DNA of 64,000 nt from Cymbidium sinense (GCA_021442155.1 JAKCPB010001378.1:1-64000); one strand, 5' to 3'. Numbered from the stretch's first letter, positions 23,678 through 36,364 are shown. The notes: a model not told the origin generated them from the letters alone. A program made the numbers and translations.

Positions 23678-24366
23678 TTTTTTTTTTTTTGAGGGAAACC
23701 CCATGTAGGAGTATTTTATTGCCCCAAAAAGAGGGTTACAAGGTCCTTAAAGGGGATAAACTCCGGAACTACTGGTAAAAGAGCTACAGTCAGTCTAAGG
23801 AGTAAATCCCCTATCTAAGTACATCCAAAAGCAAAAGAAAGCATTAAAGCAATCAAAAGATACAAGATGATTATCATAATAAGCTAAAGTAAGATTAAAG
23901 CCATTGCTCGGAGGATGTGTGAATGCGATAAGTATGGAGCAAAAATAAAAAAAAAGAGAAACACCTGCAAAGTTATAATGAGAGAGAGATTAGAGTAGTT
24001 AAGGTAATACAGATAAAAGGATAGAAGGAAACAATATAATATGAGTATGTTAATAAGGAAATGTGATAGAGAAGGCTCAGGCTCAATCACACCATGATGG
24101 GGTAGCAAATGCAGGTATGAGCATCCAAACTTTAGCAGAAGGGTTACATCACATGAGCTACGACCGAACCAAAAAGGAGTGATATCATCACAGCCATCAT
24201 AGCCAACAAACCTGTGAGAAGGTAGCACCTAGTTGTTAATAATCTTGAGAGTTTTATTACCTGCAAACCTAAACAAAATCGTATTTATGCATATGAAATA
24301 GGTCAAGATAGAAGCCATCCACAGAAAGAAGCCAGAAGAAGTAGCCCCACAAATCGCTGTTTGAAG
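23678..24366 (-). mobile_element. LINE 3' tail inserted in telomere-like repeat (LINE2)
   Basis: A 689 bp minus-strand insert. On that strand it ends with CAATAAAATACTCC, then GGGGTTTCCCTC and 13 A residues fused to CCCTAAACCCTAAC. The closest partner is the plus-strand terminus at 63110-63167 (AAGGACC.., GGCAATAAAATTCTCC, GGGTTTCC). The shared word GGCTATGATGG also appears in the 3' regions at 48420, 52200 and 62660. Its 5' end meets TTTAGGG repeats at 24367. The equivalent position in the next satellite copy (about 27930) has no insert. It has no coding capacity; it is a severely 5'-truncated copy. Confidence 0.9.
23715..23720 (-). promoter_or_regulatory. Poly(A) signal AATAAA of LINE2
   Basis: AATAAA on the minus strand, 25 bases before the A-run. 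It occupies the same position as in the other LINE tails. Confidence 0.7.
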
Positions 24367-27300
24367 TTAGGGTTTAGGGTTTAGGGTTCAGTGTTAATTT
24401 AGGATTTAAGATTTAACTTTTAGGGATTAAGGATTAGGGATTAAGGTTTAGGGTTAATTTAGGTTTAAAGTTTAGAGTTTTAGGGTTTAGGCTTTAAGGT
24501 TTGGGATTTAGACTTTAAGGTTTAGGATTAGTTTAGGATTTAAGGTTTAAGGTTTAGGGTTTAGGGTTTTGTAGGGTTTAGGGTTTAGTGTCAATTTTAG
24601 GGTTTAGGGTCTAGGATTTAGTGTTTATAGTTTAGGGTTTAGCGTTTAGGTTTTTTTTTTAAAATTAAGTACACATTTAGGTTGAGGTTTATTTAGTTTA
24701 TTTAGTTCATTTTATATTTTTCTAGGTTTATTTTTTCTTTTTATTTGGCTTAGTTGATTTATTTTAGTTTAGGTTATTTATTTTAGTTTATTTTTTAGGT
24801 TTAGGTTTAGATTAATGTTTATTTCTTTATTTAGTTTTATTTTTATTTTATTTTTTAGGTTTAGGTTTATTTTTATTTTTAGCTTTAGGTTTAGGTTTTT
24901 ATTTTATTTTTAGGTTTAGGTTTTAGGTTTTTATTTTAGGTTTATTTTTAGGTTTTATTTTATAATTTAGGTTTAGGTTTATTTTTAGTTTATTTTATTT
25001 AATTTTATTTAGTTTATGGTTTTGGTTTAGTTTATTTAAGGTTTAGGTTTATGCTTTATTTATTTTAGTTTAAGTTTAGGTTTATTTTATTTTATTTAGT
25101 TTATTTTATTTTTTTTTTAGTTTAGGTTTTTTTTAGTTTTAAGTTTTATTTTTTTATTTTTATTTAGGTTCCATTTTTAGGTTTAGTTTTTAGGGTTAGG
25201 TTTTTATTTAGTTTTTATTTTATTTTATATATAGTTAATTCAGTTTTATTTTACATTTAGTTTTAATTTGATTTAGATTTTTTTATTCTTAGCTTTATTT
25301 TATTTTTAAGTTTAGTTTAGGTTTTTATTTATCTTAAATTAGTTTATTTTTATTAGTTTATTTTTTAGGTTTATTTTAGGTTAAAGTTTTAATTTAAGTT
25401 TTTATTTTATTTTATTTTATTTATTTTATTTAGCTTTAGGTTCTTATATATTTATTTTTAGCTTTTTTACTTTATTTTTAGGTTTTTAGATTTTTTGGTT
25501 TTTTCGGTTTTGGGTTTAGGGTTTAGTGTTTAGGGTTTTAGGATTTTAGGGTTTAGGGTTTATGGTTAGGGATTAGGGTTTAGGGTTTAGGGTTTATTAT
25601 TTAGGCTTTAGGGTTTAGGGTTTTTAGAGTTTAGGGTTTAGGGTTAGCTTAGGTTATTTTTTTTAAATTAAGTAAACCGACAGTTTAGTTTATTTAGTTT
25701 ATTTATTCCTTTTAATTTTTTATTTTATTTTAATTTTTTTAATTAGTTTTAGTTTATTTATTTTAGTTTAGGTTTTTTATTAGTTTATTTTTTTTAAGTT
25801 TAGGTTTAGGATTATTTTTAGTGAGTTTTATTTTTTTATTTTTAGGTTTAGGTATTATTTTTTATTTTTAGGATAAGGTTTAGGTTTAGATTTTCATTTT
25901 ATTTTTGTAAGTTTAGGTTTTAAGTTTTTATTTTAGATTTATTTTTAGGTTTTATTTTTTAGTTTAGATTTAGGTTTAATTTTAGTTTATTTTAATTTTA
26001 TTTAGCCAGCTTAGGTCTAGCTTTATTTATTTTAGTTTAGTTTATTTTAGTTTAGTTTAGGTTTATTTTATTTTGTTTATTTCATTTTTTATTTTAGGTT
26101 TAAGTTTTTTAAATTTGGGTTTAGTTTTCTTTTTTATTTAGCATTAGTTTTACTTTTAGGTTTAAGATTTTATTTAGTTTTATTTTATTTTATTTTATAT
26201 TTATTTTGGGTTTATTTTATTTTAGTTTTATGTTTAATTTTATTTTGTTTAGATTTTTTATTCTTAGTTTATTTTAGGTTTCTTTTAGGTTTACTCTTTA
26301 GGTTTATTTATTTTATTTTATTTGTTTTAGGTTTAGGTTTTTTAGTTTATACCGTTATTAATTTTAGGTATTATTTTTAGGTATATTTTTTAGGTTTTAG
26401 TTTTTATTTAGTTTTTATTTTATTTTATTTTAGGTATATTTTATTTTTATTTTACATTTAGGTTTTTTATTTTTAGGTTTATTATATTTTTTAGTTTAGT
26501 TTTATTTTTTATTTATTTATTTTAAATTAACTTTATTTTTATTTTATTTTTAGGTTTATGTTTATGTTTAAGTTTTTTATTTTTTATTTATCTTATTTTA
26601 TTTAGAATGGTTTTTTATTTATTTTATTTTAGGTTTTTAGTTTTTTAGGTTTAGGTTTTAGGTGGGGTTTGGGGTTTAGGGTTTAGATTAGAGTGGGCTG
26701 GTCTAGGTTTAGGTTTGGCCTAGGTCAGGGTTTTGTGGGTTTAGGTCTGTGGCTGAGTTTGAGCTAGGGCCTAGTCTGGTTTAAGCCTAGGTTTAGGCTC
26801 AGTTTTAGGGTTTGCAGTGGGTTTAGGGCTCAGGTTTGTGGCATGGGGGTAGGTTTAGGGTCAGGTTTAGCCAGGTTTTATTATTTTATTTTATTTTTTT
26901 TTTTTTTGAAATTAAGTAAACTAGTAGGTTAATGTTTATTTACTTTATTTTATTTATTTATTTTAGTTTATTTTATTTTTATTTTTATTTAAGTTTAATT
27001 TTATATTTATTTATTTTAGTTTATGTAAATTTAGTTTTCATAGTTAAATTTTTATGCATTTCATTTAGGTTTAGGTTTATTTTTAGTTTAGTTTTTTTTA
27101 TTTTATCCTTAGTTTGGGTTTTATTTTTTATTTTATGTTTAGGTTTTATTTTTTTTATTTTTAGATTTAGTTTTAGGTTTTGATTTTAGGTTTATTTTAG
27201 GTTTTATTTTTTAGTCGCTTAGTTTATTTTTAGTTTATATTATTTTATTCAATTTAGGTTTAAGTTTAGTTTAGGTTTAGGTTTAGTTTATTTTAGTTTA

Positions 27301-29495
27301 GTTTATTTTAGCTTAGTTTTAGGTTTATTTTATTTTTTTTATTTTGGTTTAGGCTTTAATTTAGCTTTAGGTTTTGGATTTATTTTTATTTATTTTTATA
27401 TTTTATTTTTGTTTATTTTCTAGGTTTAGGTTTTTATTTAGTTTTTATATTATTTTATTTAGGTAAATTTTAATTTTATTTTAGGTTTAATATTTACTTT
27501 ATATAGGTTTTTACCCTTTTAGTTTAGTTTAGGTTTTTATTTATTCTATTTTGGTTTATTTTTTATTTTATTTTATTTTATTTTTGATTGGTTTAAGTTT
27601 AGTTGTAATTTATGTTTTGTTTTACTTTTAGGGTTTAGAAGTTTATTTTATTTTATTTAGTTTAGGTTTTTTTTATTTTATTTTAGTTTTATTTAATTTA
27701 TGTTTAGATTTATTTTTATTTTTTAGTTTTATTTAGTTTTTTATTTTTAGTTTTTTTTTATGTTTAGGTTTTATTTAGTTTTTTTATTTTATCTTTAGGT
27801 TTATTTTAATTTTATCTATGTTTAGTTTTATTTATTTAGGTTTTTCATATTAAGTTTATTTTATTTTTTTTGTTTAATTTAGGTTTTTATTTATTTTATT
27901 TTAGTTTAATTTATGTTTTAAAACTTTATTTTAGGGTCAGAAGGGACTGCAGGTTTAGGTTATTTGGATTTAAGGTAACATTTAGAGTTAGTGATCAGTG
28001 ATTTTTGTGGTTAGTTTTAGGTTAAGGTTTAGGTTTAGCATTTAGGCTTTAGGTAGGATTTCCCCAGTTTTAGAATTAGTTCAGTGGTAAAGCCTATTTA
28101 GTGGTTTAGGATTTGGGGGTTTAAGCCTCAGTTAGTTTTGTGTCAGTTTAGGATTTAGTATATAGTTTGGGGTTTAATGGTTTTTTTTAAAATTAAGCAA
28201 AACATACAGTTTAGGTTTATTTACATTTACCATTTATATTTTTTTTTAGTTTATTTTATCTTTTATCAGCTTTAGTTTTTAGTTATTTTAGTTTTATTTA
28301 TTATTTTATTTCTATGTCAGTTTCAGTTTAAAATGTTTATTCTTCATTTAGTTTTATTTTATTTATTTTTTTTTAGGTTTAGGTTTATTTTTATTTCAAA
28401 TAGTTTAGGTTTTATTTTATCCATGTTTAGGTTTTATGTTTTATTTTAGGTTTATTTTTAGGTTTTATTTTAGTTTAGGTTATTTTATTTAATTTTATTT
28501 ATTTTATGGTTTTGGCATAGTTTATTTGGTTAGGTTTATGTTTTATTTTATTTAGTTTAGGTTTATTTTATCTTGTTTATTTTATTTTTATTTTAGGTTT
28601 TTTTTTTTAGGGTTTAGGTTTTATTTTTATTTTATTTAGGTTCCATTTTAGGTTTATTTTTAGGGTTAGGTTTTTATTTAGTTTTATTATTTTTTTATTT
28701 ATAGTTAATTGGTTTTATTTTACATTTAGTTTTAATTTTATTTTAAGTTTTTTTATTCCAGTTTATTTTATTATTAAGTTTAGTTTAGGTTTTATTTATT
28801 TTAATTTAGTTTATTTTTATAAGTTTATTTTTTTGTTTATTTTAGGTTAAGGTTTTAGTTTAAGTTTTTATTTTATTTTATTTTATTTATTTTATTTCAG
28901 TTTAGGTTTTATATATTTATTTTAGCTTTTTTATTTTAGTTTTTTTTTTTTAGGTTTTGGGTCAGTGTAGTGGTTTTATTTTGTGGTTTTGTGGATTTAG
29001 GGTTTTGCTTGTGCTTTAGGGTTTAGTGGTTTTAGAGTTTAGGGTTTAGGGTTAGCTTAGGTTTTTTCTTTAAATTAAAAACCGACAGTTTATCTTTATT
29101 TAGTTTATTTAGTTTATTTTCTTTTTATTTTGTTTATTTTATTTTTTTAATTATTATTAGTTTAGTTTATTTATTTTAGTTTAAGTTTTATTTTAGTTTA
29201 TTTTTTAGGTTTAGGTTTAGGATTATTTTTTAGTTGAGTTTTATTTTTATTTTATTTTTTAGGTTTAGCATTATTTTTAGGTTAAGGTTTAGTTTAGGTT
29301 TTATTTTATTTTGTAGGTTTAGGTTTTAAGATTTTATTTAGATTTAATTTTAGGTTTTATTATTTAGTTTAGATTTAGGTTTATTTTCAGTTTATTTAAT
29401 TTTATTTAGTTTAGGCTTAGGTTTAGGTTTTATTTATTTTAGTTTAGGTTTAGGTTTATTTTATTTTGTTTATTTAATTTTTATTTTAGGTTTAA
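24367..29495 (+). repeat. Telomere-like satellite, higher-order units (remaining sets)
   Basis: G-rich strand on top. After a heptamer-rich block (24367-24650) the monomer heads follow in the order A (24652), B (25655), C (26895), A (28175), B (29062). Type-specific spellings match the first set, such as TTCCATTTTTAGG at 25170 and 28640 for A, ACCGACAG after the head for both B copies, and CTAGTAGG for C. Subtracting the LINE2 insert, the A-to-A, B-to-B and C-to-C distances are about 3.4-3.6 kb. GGTTTAGG-rich mixed G/T segments precede the C heads (22390-22590 and 26640-26890). No gene; the frame at 26932-27183 is a composition artefact. Confidence 0.85.
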
Positions 29496-29544
29496 GTTTC
29501 AATCATTTAGTTTGGAATTTGGATTTAGAAATGGCATTTAAGTT

Positions 29545-29795
29545 GGATTTGAGGTTCGGTTTGAGGAGGAAAGCATAAATTGGGTTTAGGCTATAGGGTA
29601 GGTAAGTCTTCTTAAGTACCTAAGGCATAGCCTATTCTTAGGGCTAACCCTTCTAAGTCTCTAGGCTTAGTGTTCACCTAATCACTGAAGTGTCTTAAGA
29701 CTAAGTGCTCTTAGTGTCTACAAGAGTTCTAGATCTATGATGAGGAAGTTGAGAACTCACTCCAAAAAAGAGGTCAACAAGTGTTAGAAAACTCC
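29545..29795 (+). repeat. Retrotransposon segment also at 17340-17530, inverted at 31555 and 34410
   Basis: Shares AAGGCATAGCCTA, GGTTAACCCTTCTAAGTCT-like, CACCTAAT, GAAGTGTCTTA and GTTGAGAACTCACTCCAAA-type words with 17340-17530 in the same orientation, and with 31555-31765 and 34410-34625 in reverse. With 31555-31765 it forms an inverted pair around 1.8 kb. Confidence 0.65.
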
Positions 29796-30120
29796 ATAGA
29801 ATCGCCTACTCTTGAGTTGAGATAAGTCCCCACACTCTCAAGTCCCCGTTCAATCTATTTTGCCACTGGCATCTTACCCCTATGGTCATTCTCGCTTTGG
29901 AAGATGTAAGTCTATGCATTCTTTCCAGATGGTTGCACCCATGCCCTAGGTTGGGTTCGATCTATTATACATCAATAGGTCACCCTAGCGGCTGGTCCCT
30001 GCTTATGAAGATGTAAGTCTACTATGCTTTCTTCATGGTACAACCGTTGCACAAAGGCACCCCTTAGGTCGGATAGTCTTACCCTTAAGCCGGTAGACTA
30101 CCCCTTTGGATCGGTAAATT

Positions 30121-30785
30121 TGAGATAGGCCAAGGCCGACATAGCCCCTTCTCAGTGCGGTCCATTGCACATCGATGGGATCCATCAAATTAAATTAATC
30201 CTGACTACTCTTGAGCTGACATAAGTCCTCATTCACTCAGTAGTAACCTTAGGTCGGGTTTGATTTGTTACACCATCAACTAGTCACCTTAGTGATTGTT
30301 CCCCACTTTGGAATCGTTGCACACCAAAAGGCAAACCCTTAGATAGTCCTACCGGTAGACTACCCTTTGGACTTATAAATCTGAGATAGGCCAAGGCCAA
30401 CATAGCTCCTTCTCAGTGGGTCCATCACACACCAACAGGGCCACAACATAGCACACCAAATTAAATTAATTTAAATCAAATCAATATAAATCAAATTAAT
30501 CACTACAATTTGAAGGTAAGATCCCCAATGACACTCTATCAATAGTCACCTTAGGTCGGGTTTGACTATACCATCGACAGATCTCCCCAATGACTGATCC
30601 CTACTTTGGAAGATATAAGTCTATGCTTTCTTCCAAGTACAATTGTTGCACATCGAAAGGCAAACCTTTAGGTCCGATAGCCCTACCCTATGGCAGGTGG
30701 ACTACCCCTTTGGATTTGTAAATCTAAGATAGGCCAAGGCCTCCATAGCTCCTTCTTAGTGGGTCCATCACACACCAAAGTGTCC
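30121..30785 (+). repeat. Tandem repeat with AGATAGGCCAAGGCC boxes
   Basis: AGATAGGCCAAGGCC followed by CATAGC(C/T)CCTTCT and GGTCCATCACACACC-like words occurs near 30121, 30383 and 30726 (spacings of about 262 and 343). Associated words such as GTCACCTTAGGTCGGG and GAAGATGTAAGTCTATGC also recur from about 29870. No reading frame is conserved between copies. Confidence 0.65.
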
Positions 30786-31273
30786 ATAACAAACCAAATT
30801 CAAAACCAACCTTCCTACTGGAGTCAAATTAAACATATCGAACAAACCAAACTTCACCCTAGCGAGGTGCAAATCAGATTAATCTCCCTAGTAGAGACTA
30901 AATCAAAAATCTAACAAAACCGCTTATGACCCCAGGATGTACCCTCAATTCAAAATTATTCTCCCTGGAGCCATAAGAAATCCAATTAAAATATTATCCC
31001 TGGATAGCCCAACCCTCTTGGAAGGTTCACATTCTCAATCCCTAGGATTCAAATCCATATCCCTATAATATGCCTCCACATCAATTAAAATAAAATAAAT
31101 TAAAAGTAATTCGATCTTGATCCCTAGTTGGCTATAGATTCTTATCCTCAGTGGAGACACACCAAAACTAATCATATTCACAATCAAACTCAAATCCATA
31201 TCCCCAATGGATAGCTTGAACCTGCTTCCCTAGTGGAAGGTTCATATACTTATTCCTCAATGGATTTCTCCTT

Positions 31274-31404
31274 TTATGCCCTCAGCATAAACCTCTCACA
31301 TGTCATGCCCAATGCATGTGTGATCCCTTAGCTGATCTTCCTTCATGTCCTTAACATGAAATTCCAACCAAATCTACTCTGCTCTCTTATGCCCTTGGCA
31401 TAAG
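31274..31404. repeat. Cluster of four short inverted repeats
   Basis: Four palindromic words in 131 bases: TTATGCCCTCAGCATAA (31274), CACATG..CATGTG (31297-31320), CATGTCCTTAACATG (31344) and CTTATGCCCTTGGCATAAG (31386). The same four are kept in the second unit at about 34136-34265. They could fold as serial hairpins in DNA or RNA. Confidence 0.7.
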
Positions 31405-33147
31405 TTGAGTTGTATTGCACTAAGATCATTTTATCTACCTTGGACTTAGGCATAGATCATTTTTTTTGTACTTGCAATCCTTTGGATGTTGTTGATCATC
31501 TGTTAACATACATGTGTGGTGTGCCTTGTCAACACCACACCTATTGGGGTCCTTTGTTGACCTCACCTTTGGAGTGAGTTCTCAACCTCTTTTTTAGACC
31601 TATGAGTCTTCAGACATTAAGACTTCCTTAGGATAAGACACTTCTAGCAATTAGGTGAACACTTAACCTAAGCCTAAAGACTTAGAGGGTTAACCATAGG
31701 ATTAGGCTATGCCTTAGGGAGTAAGGAGACTCACCTACTCTATAGCCTAAATATGACCTATGTTTACCTTCTCAAACCAAACCTCAAATTCAATTCAAAT
31801 ATTAAAATCCAAATCAAATGAAGCCCATGATCAATCCAAAATCAAAATCTTTCTAAGCCCTATGATTTATCTTATGGACTTAGCCTTAGCAAAATCCAAA
31901 TCAATCCAAATTCAATTGATTTTCTCGATGATCAGTTCAACCCTTAAATGAATTTATCAAATTGAAACTCGAACTCAACTCAAATCATGATCCAAACCAA
32001 AATCCCAAATCTAAACCCTTAAGCCAATTTCAAGGACATAACCAAATCTCATCCAAATCAAACCTAACTCAATTGATTTTCTCATAAATTAATCAATCCT
32101 TCAATCATCACTTCAAGCCATACCAAAATTTATAATCAAATCAATCAAGCCAAAGTCAAACCTAACCTAACCCATTTGACCCAAAATATTCAAATAAGCT
32201 CCAAATCATAAGTCAAATTAAATCAAATTTAAATTAAATTAAATCAATCAAATAGACAAAAAAAAAGAAATCAAGATGGGACACAAAATAGCAAATAGGA
32301 CATTTCACCTAGAGTTGATCCATGTGAGCTCCACTAAGACAAAAGTCAACAACTTAAAATTTGATCAAATTGAGTCACTCCAAAGAGTCAAATTCATCAA
32401 ATGAACATGTTTGAGTCTAAAACTAAACAAATCTAAATTTAAATCCAAATGGGTTGATTTGGCCACCTAACCCAAGAAGACCCAAATGGATCGTATTAAA
32501 TCTAAATTCAAATTAAATTGAAAATTAATTCAAATCAAACATCCAAAATCATTTTAAATTTTAATTAGATAAAATTTAGCCAACCAATGGGTTTAATTTA
32601 ATAAATTTGATCATTTAACTCAAATAAGTCCAATGTGGCCCATTAAGCTCAATTTTGGTCAAAATGGGCTTAAAATCTACATCAAATCAAGTGAGATCAA
32701 TTACTCCAAATCATCTTAAACACTTAATCAAACATGAGTGTAAAAACAAACACCATAATCGAGCAAAATTGATCATTTGAATCAATTAAGCCCAACTGAA
32801 ATAAAAATATAATTAGCAAGCCAATCAAACTATAAAAATAAGAAAATCAATCATATAAAAAAAAATCAGTCAACATTGTCATTGTATAATTAAAATAGAA
32901 ATATAATTAAATTTGGACATCAAATATAAATTTGATTAAAATTAAATCAAAATAATTAACTACTAAATAAATAATAAATATACAATTTGAATAATCATTA
33001 ATTATGTATATATAATTTATAAACTTCATTTAAATTAAAACTATAATATCAAAATTATTAGAAATTATGAAGATTTATAAATAAAAAAGGATAAGTTTAA
33101 AAAAAACAATAACAAAAAAAAATTCCATCCTTAGTCATGACACCGAG

Positions 33148-33149
<2 letters not shown>

Positions 33150-33196
<47 letters not shown>
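33150..33196. repeat. AT dinucleotide microsatellite
   Basis: About 23 AT repeats. The shorter partner in unit 2 is at 36034-36061. Confidence 0.95.
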
Positions 33197-33198
<2 letters not shown>

Positions 33199-33413
33199 AG
33201 CATGTATGCTATCATTCTCATGCAACATTTATCCCGTTAAAAATAAAATAAAATAATAATAAATTTGGACATCACTCTTTATTAAAGCTAAAAGTCAAGT
33301 CTTTTTTTATTTCCGTGAATCTCAAATAATTTTTTTATTTTCTATTCAAATGAAAACCGCTCTCCTTTAAAAAAAATAAAATAAAATAAAATATCTTATC
33401 TTACCCACTTGGA

Positions 33414-33415
<2 letters not shown>

Positions 33416-33444
<29 letters not shown>
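33416..33444. repeat. CT dinucleotide microsatellite
   Basis: About 14 CT repeats, matched at 36293-36317 in unit 2. Pyrimidine tracts of this kind are common near plant core promoters, but no transcript start can be shown here. Confidence 0.95.
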
Positions 33445-36033
33445 CACATAGAGAGCCTCCCATCCTGACTAAGAAAAATAACAATCATGAGATTCCTTTC
33501 CATGTTTACCATCGAATACCATCTCCTCCATTTTCATCCCCATGAACTGATGGAAACAAGAGAGAAAGTGGAGATCTTTCTCCTTCATAGAGCCTCATGC
33601 TCGCCATTTTTAAGAGAAGCCTCTCTCTCACATCTTCCTTCATGCAACCAAATTCAAAACCAACCTTCCAAGTGGAGTCAAATTAAACATATCAAACAAA
33701 CCAAACTTCACCCTGAAAAATCAGATTAGTCTCCTAGTGGAGCCTAAATCAAAATATAAATCTAACAAATTCAACCAAGGCTTATGTCCCCAGGATGTAC
33801 CTCAATTCAAAATCATTCTCCCTGGAGCCATAAGAAATGGATCAAACTCTTATCCCTAGCCAACACTTCTTCCTAGTGGAAGGTTCACATTCTCAATCCC
33901 TAGAGGATTCAAATCTATATCCCTGGAATATATACCTCCATATCAATTAAAATAAAATAAATTAAAATTAATTTGATCTTGATCCCCAATGGGTTATAGA
34001 TTCTAATCTCCAGCGGAGACACACCAAAACTTATCATATTCACAATCAAACTCAAATCCATATCCCAAGCGGATAGCTTGAACCTGCTTCCTTAGTGGAA
34101 GGTTCATATACTCAATCCTTAGTGGATTTCTCCTTTTATGCCCTTAGCATAAACCTCTCACATGTCATGCCCAATGCATGTGTGATCCTTAGGGATCTTC
34201 CTTCAAGTCCTTAACATGAAATTCCAACCAAATCTATTTTGCTCTCTTATGCCCTTGGCATAAGTTGAGTACATTGCACTAAGATCATGATTATATCTAT
34301 CTTCAGGCATAGATCATTTTCATTAGTACTTGCAATCCTTGGATGTTGTTGATCATCTCAACGCAATACGTGGTGTGCCTTGTCGCTACACCACACCTAT
34401 TGGGGGTCCTTTGTTGACCCACTTTGGAGTGAGTTCTCAACCTCTTCTTCTTAGACCTATAAGCCATCTAGACACTAAGATTTCAGTCATAAGACACTTC
34501 TAGCAATTAATTGAACACTTAACCTAAGCCTAAAGACGAGGGTTTACCATAGGATTAGCTATGCCTTAGGGATTAAAGAGACTCACCTACTCTATAGCCT
34601 AAATGACCTATGTTCACCTTCAAACCAAACCTCAAATTCAATTCAAACATCAAAATCCAAATTCAAATCCAAATCAAATTTGAAGCCCATGATCAATCCA
34701 AAATCAAAATCCTTCCTAAGCCCTGATTTATCTTATGGACTTAGCCTTAGCCAAATCCAAATCAATCCAAATTCAACTGATTTTCTTAAAGATCAATTCA
34801 ACCCTTCAATCAATGTATCAAACTCAAACTCAATCTTAACTTCAAATCATGATCCAAACTTAAATCCAAACAAATAAAATCCAAATCCAAGCCCTTAAGC
34901 TTTTCAAGCCAAATCTCATCCAAATCAAACCTAACTCAATTGATTTTCTCATAAATTAATCAATCCTTCAATCATCACTTCAACCAAAATCTACAAATCA
35001 ATCAATCAAGGTCAAACCTAACCTAACCCATTTGACCCAAAATATTCAAATAAGCTCCAAATCACCTAAGTCTAAATAAAATCAAATTAAATCAAAAATA
35101 TAAAATTATAAATCAAAAGCATAAACACAAACAAACTAAAAAATAAATCAAGATGGGACACAAAATAAAAAATAGGTCATTTGACCAAGAGTTGACCCAC
35201 GTGGGCTCCACTAAGACAAAAGTCAATAAATTAAAATTTGATTAAATTGAGTCACCCAAAGACTCAAAATCATTAAATGAACATGTTTGAGTCTAAAACT
35301 AAACAAATCTAAATTTAATGAAGATCTGGGTTGATTTAGCCACCTAACCCAAGTAGACCCAAATGGATCGTATTAAATCTAAATTCAAATTAAATTGAAA
35401 ATTAATTCAAATCAAACATCCAAAATCATTTTAAATTTATAATTAGATAAAATTTAGCCAACCATTGGGTTTAATTTAATAAATTTGGTCATTTAACTCA
35501 AATAAGTCCAATGCGGCCCATTAAGCCCAATTTTGGTAAAAATGGGCTTAAATCTAAATCTACATCAAATCAAGTGAGATCAATTACTCCAAATCATCTT
35601 AAACACTTAATTGAACATGAGTGTAACCCAAACACACCATAATTGAGCCAAATTGATCATTTGAATTAGTTAAGCCCAATCAAAACAAAAATATAATTAG
35701 CAAGCATATCAAATTATAATAATTAGAAAATCAATCATATAACAAAAAAAGAAACAATCAACATTGTCATAATTGAAATAGAAATATAATTAAATTTGAA
35801 CATCAAATATAAATTTGATTAAAATTAAATCAAAATAATTAACTACTAAATAAATAATAAATATAATTTGAATAATCATTAATTATAGTATATATAATTT
35901 AAAAACTTCAGTTAAATTAAAACTATAATATCAAAATTATTAAAAATTATGAAGATTTATAAATAAAAAAAGAGCAAGTCTAAAAAAAACAATAACAAAA
36001 AAAATTCCATCCTTAGTCACGTGACACCAAGCA

Positions 36034-36034
36034 A

Positions 36035-36061
<27 letters not shown>
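36034..36061. repeat. AT dinucleotide microsatellite
   Basis: About 14 AT repeats, the counterpart of 33150-33196. Confidence 0.95.
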
Positions 36062-36067
<6 letters not shown>

Positions 36068-36292
36068 GTATGCTATCATTCTCATGCCACATTTATCCCA
36101 TTAAGAAATAAATAAATAATAAATTTGGACATCACTTTTATTAAAGCTAGTAAAAAAGCATCTCTTTTTTTTATTTCACGTGAATCTCTAATAAATTTTT
36201 TATTTTCTATTCAAATGAAAACCTCTTCTCCAGCTTTAAAAAAGTAAAATAAAATAAAATATCTTATCTTACCCACTTGAGCACAAAACCCA

Positions 36293-36315
36293 TCTCTCTC
36301 TCTCTCTCTCTCTCT

Positions 36316-36361
<46 letters not shown>
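36293..36361. repeat. Compound CT-TA microsatellite
   Basis: A CT repeat (36293-36317) is followed directly by a TA repeat (36318-36361). The TA part is absent at the matching place in unit 1. Confidence 0.95.

Positions 36362-36364
<3 letters not shown>

Larger units (their letters stand above)
30791..33645 (-). repeat. 2.9 kb tandem duplication, unit 1
   Basis: Unit 1 runs from AACCAAATTCAAAACC to CATCTTCCTTCATGCAA and matches 33646-36571 along its whole length. Landmarks are 2.85-2.93 kb apart: the hairpin cluster (31274 and 34136), GAGTGAGTTCTCAACC, an AT microsatellite (33150 and 36034) and a CT microsatellite (33416 and 36293). Its first part is related in reverse to 16.7-17.5 kb. It is most simply an LTR-like unit duplicated in tandem. 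Confidence 0.75.

Noticed and set aside
30121..30785. CRISPR-like array because of regularly spaced repeats
   Set aside because: Only three copies, unequal spacing of 262 and 343 bases, in eukaryotic retrotransposon DNA; it is an ordinary tandem repeat.
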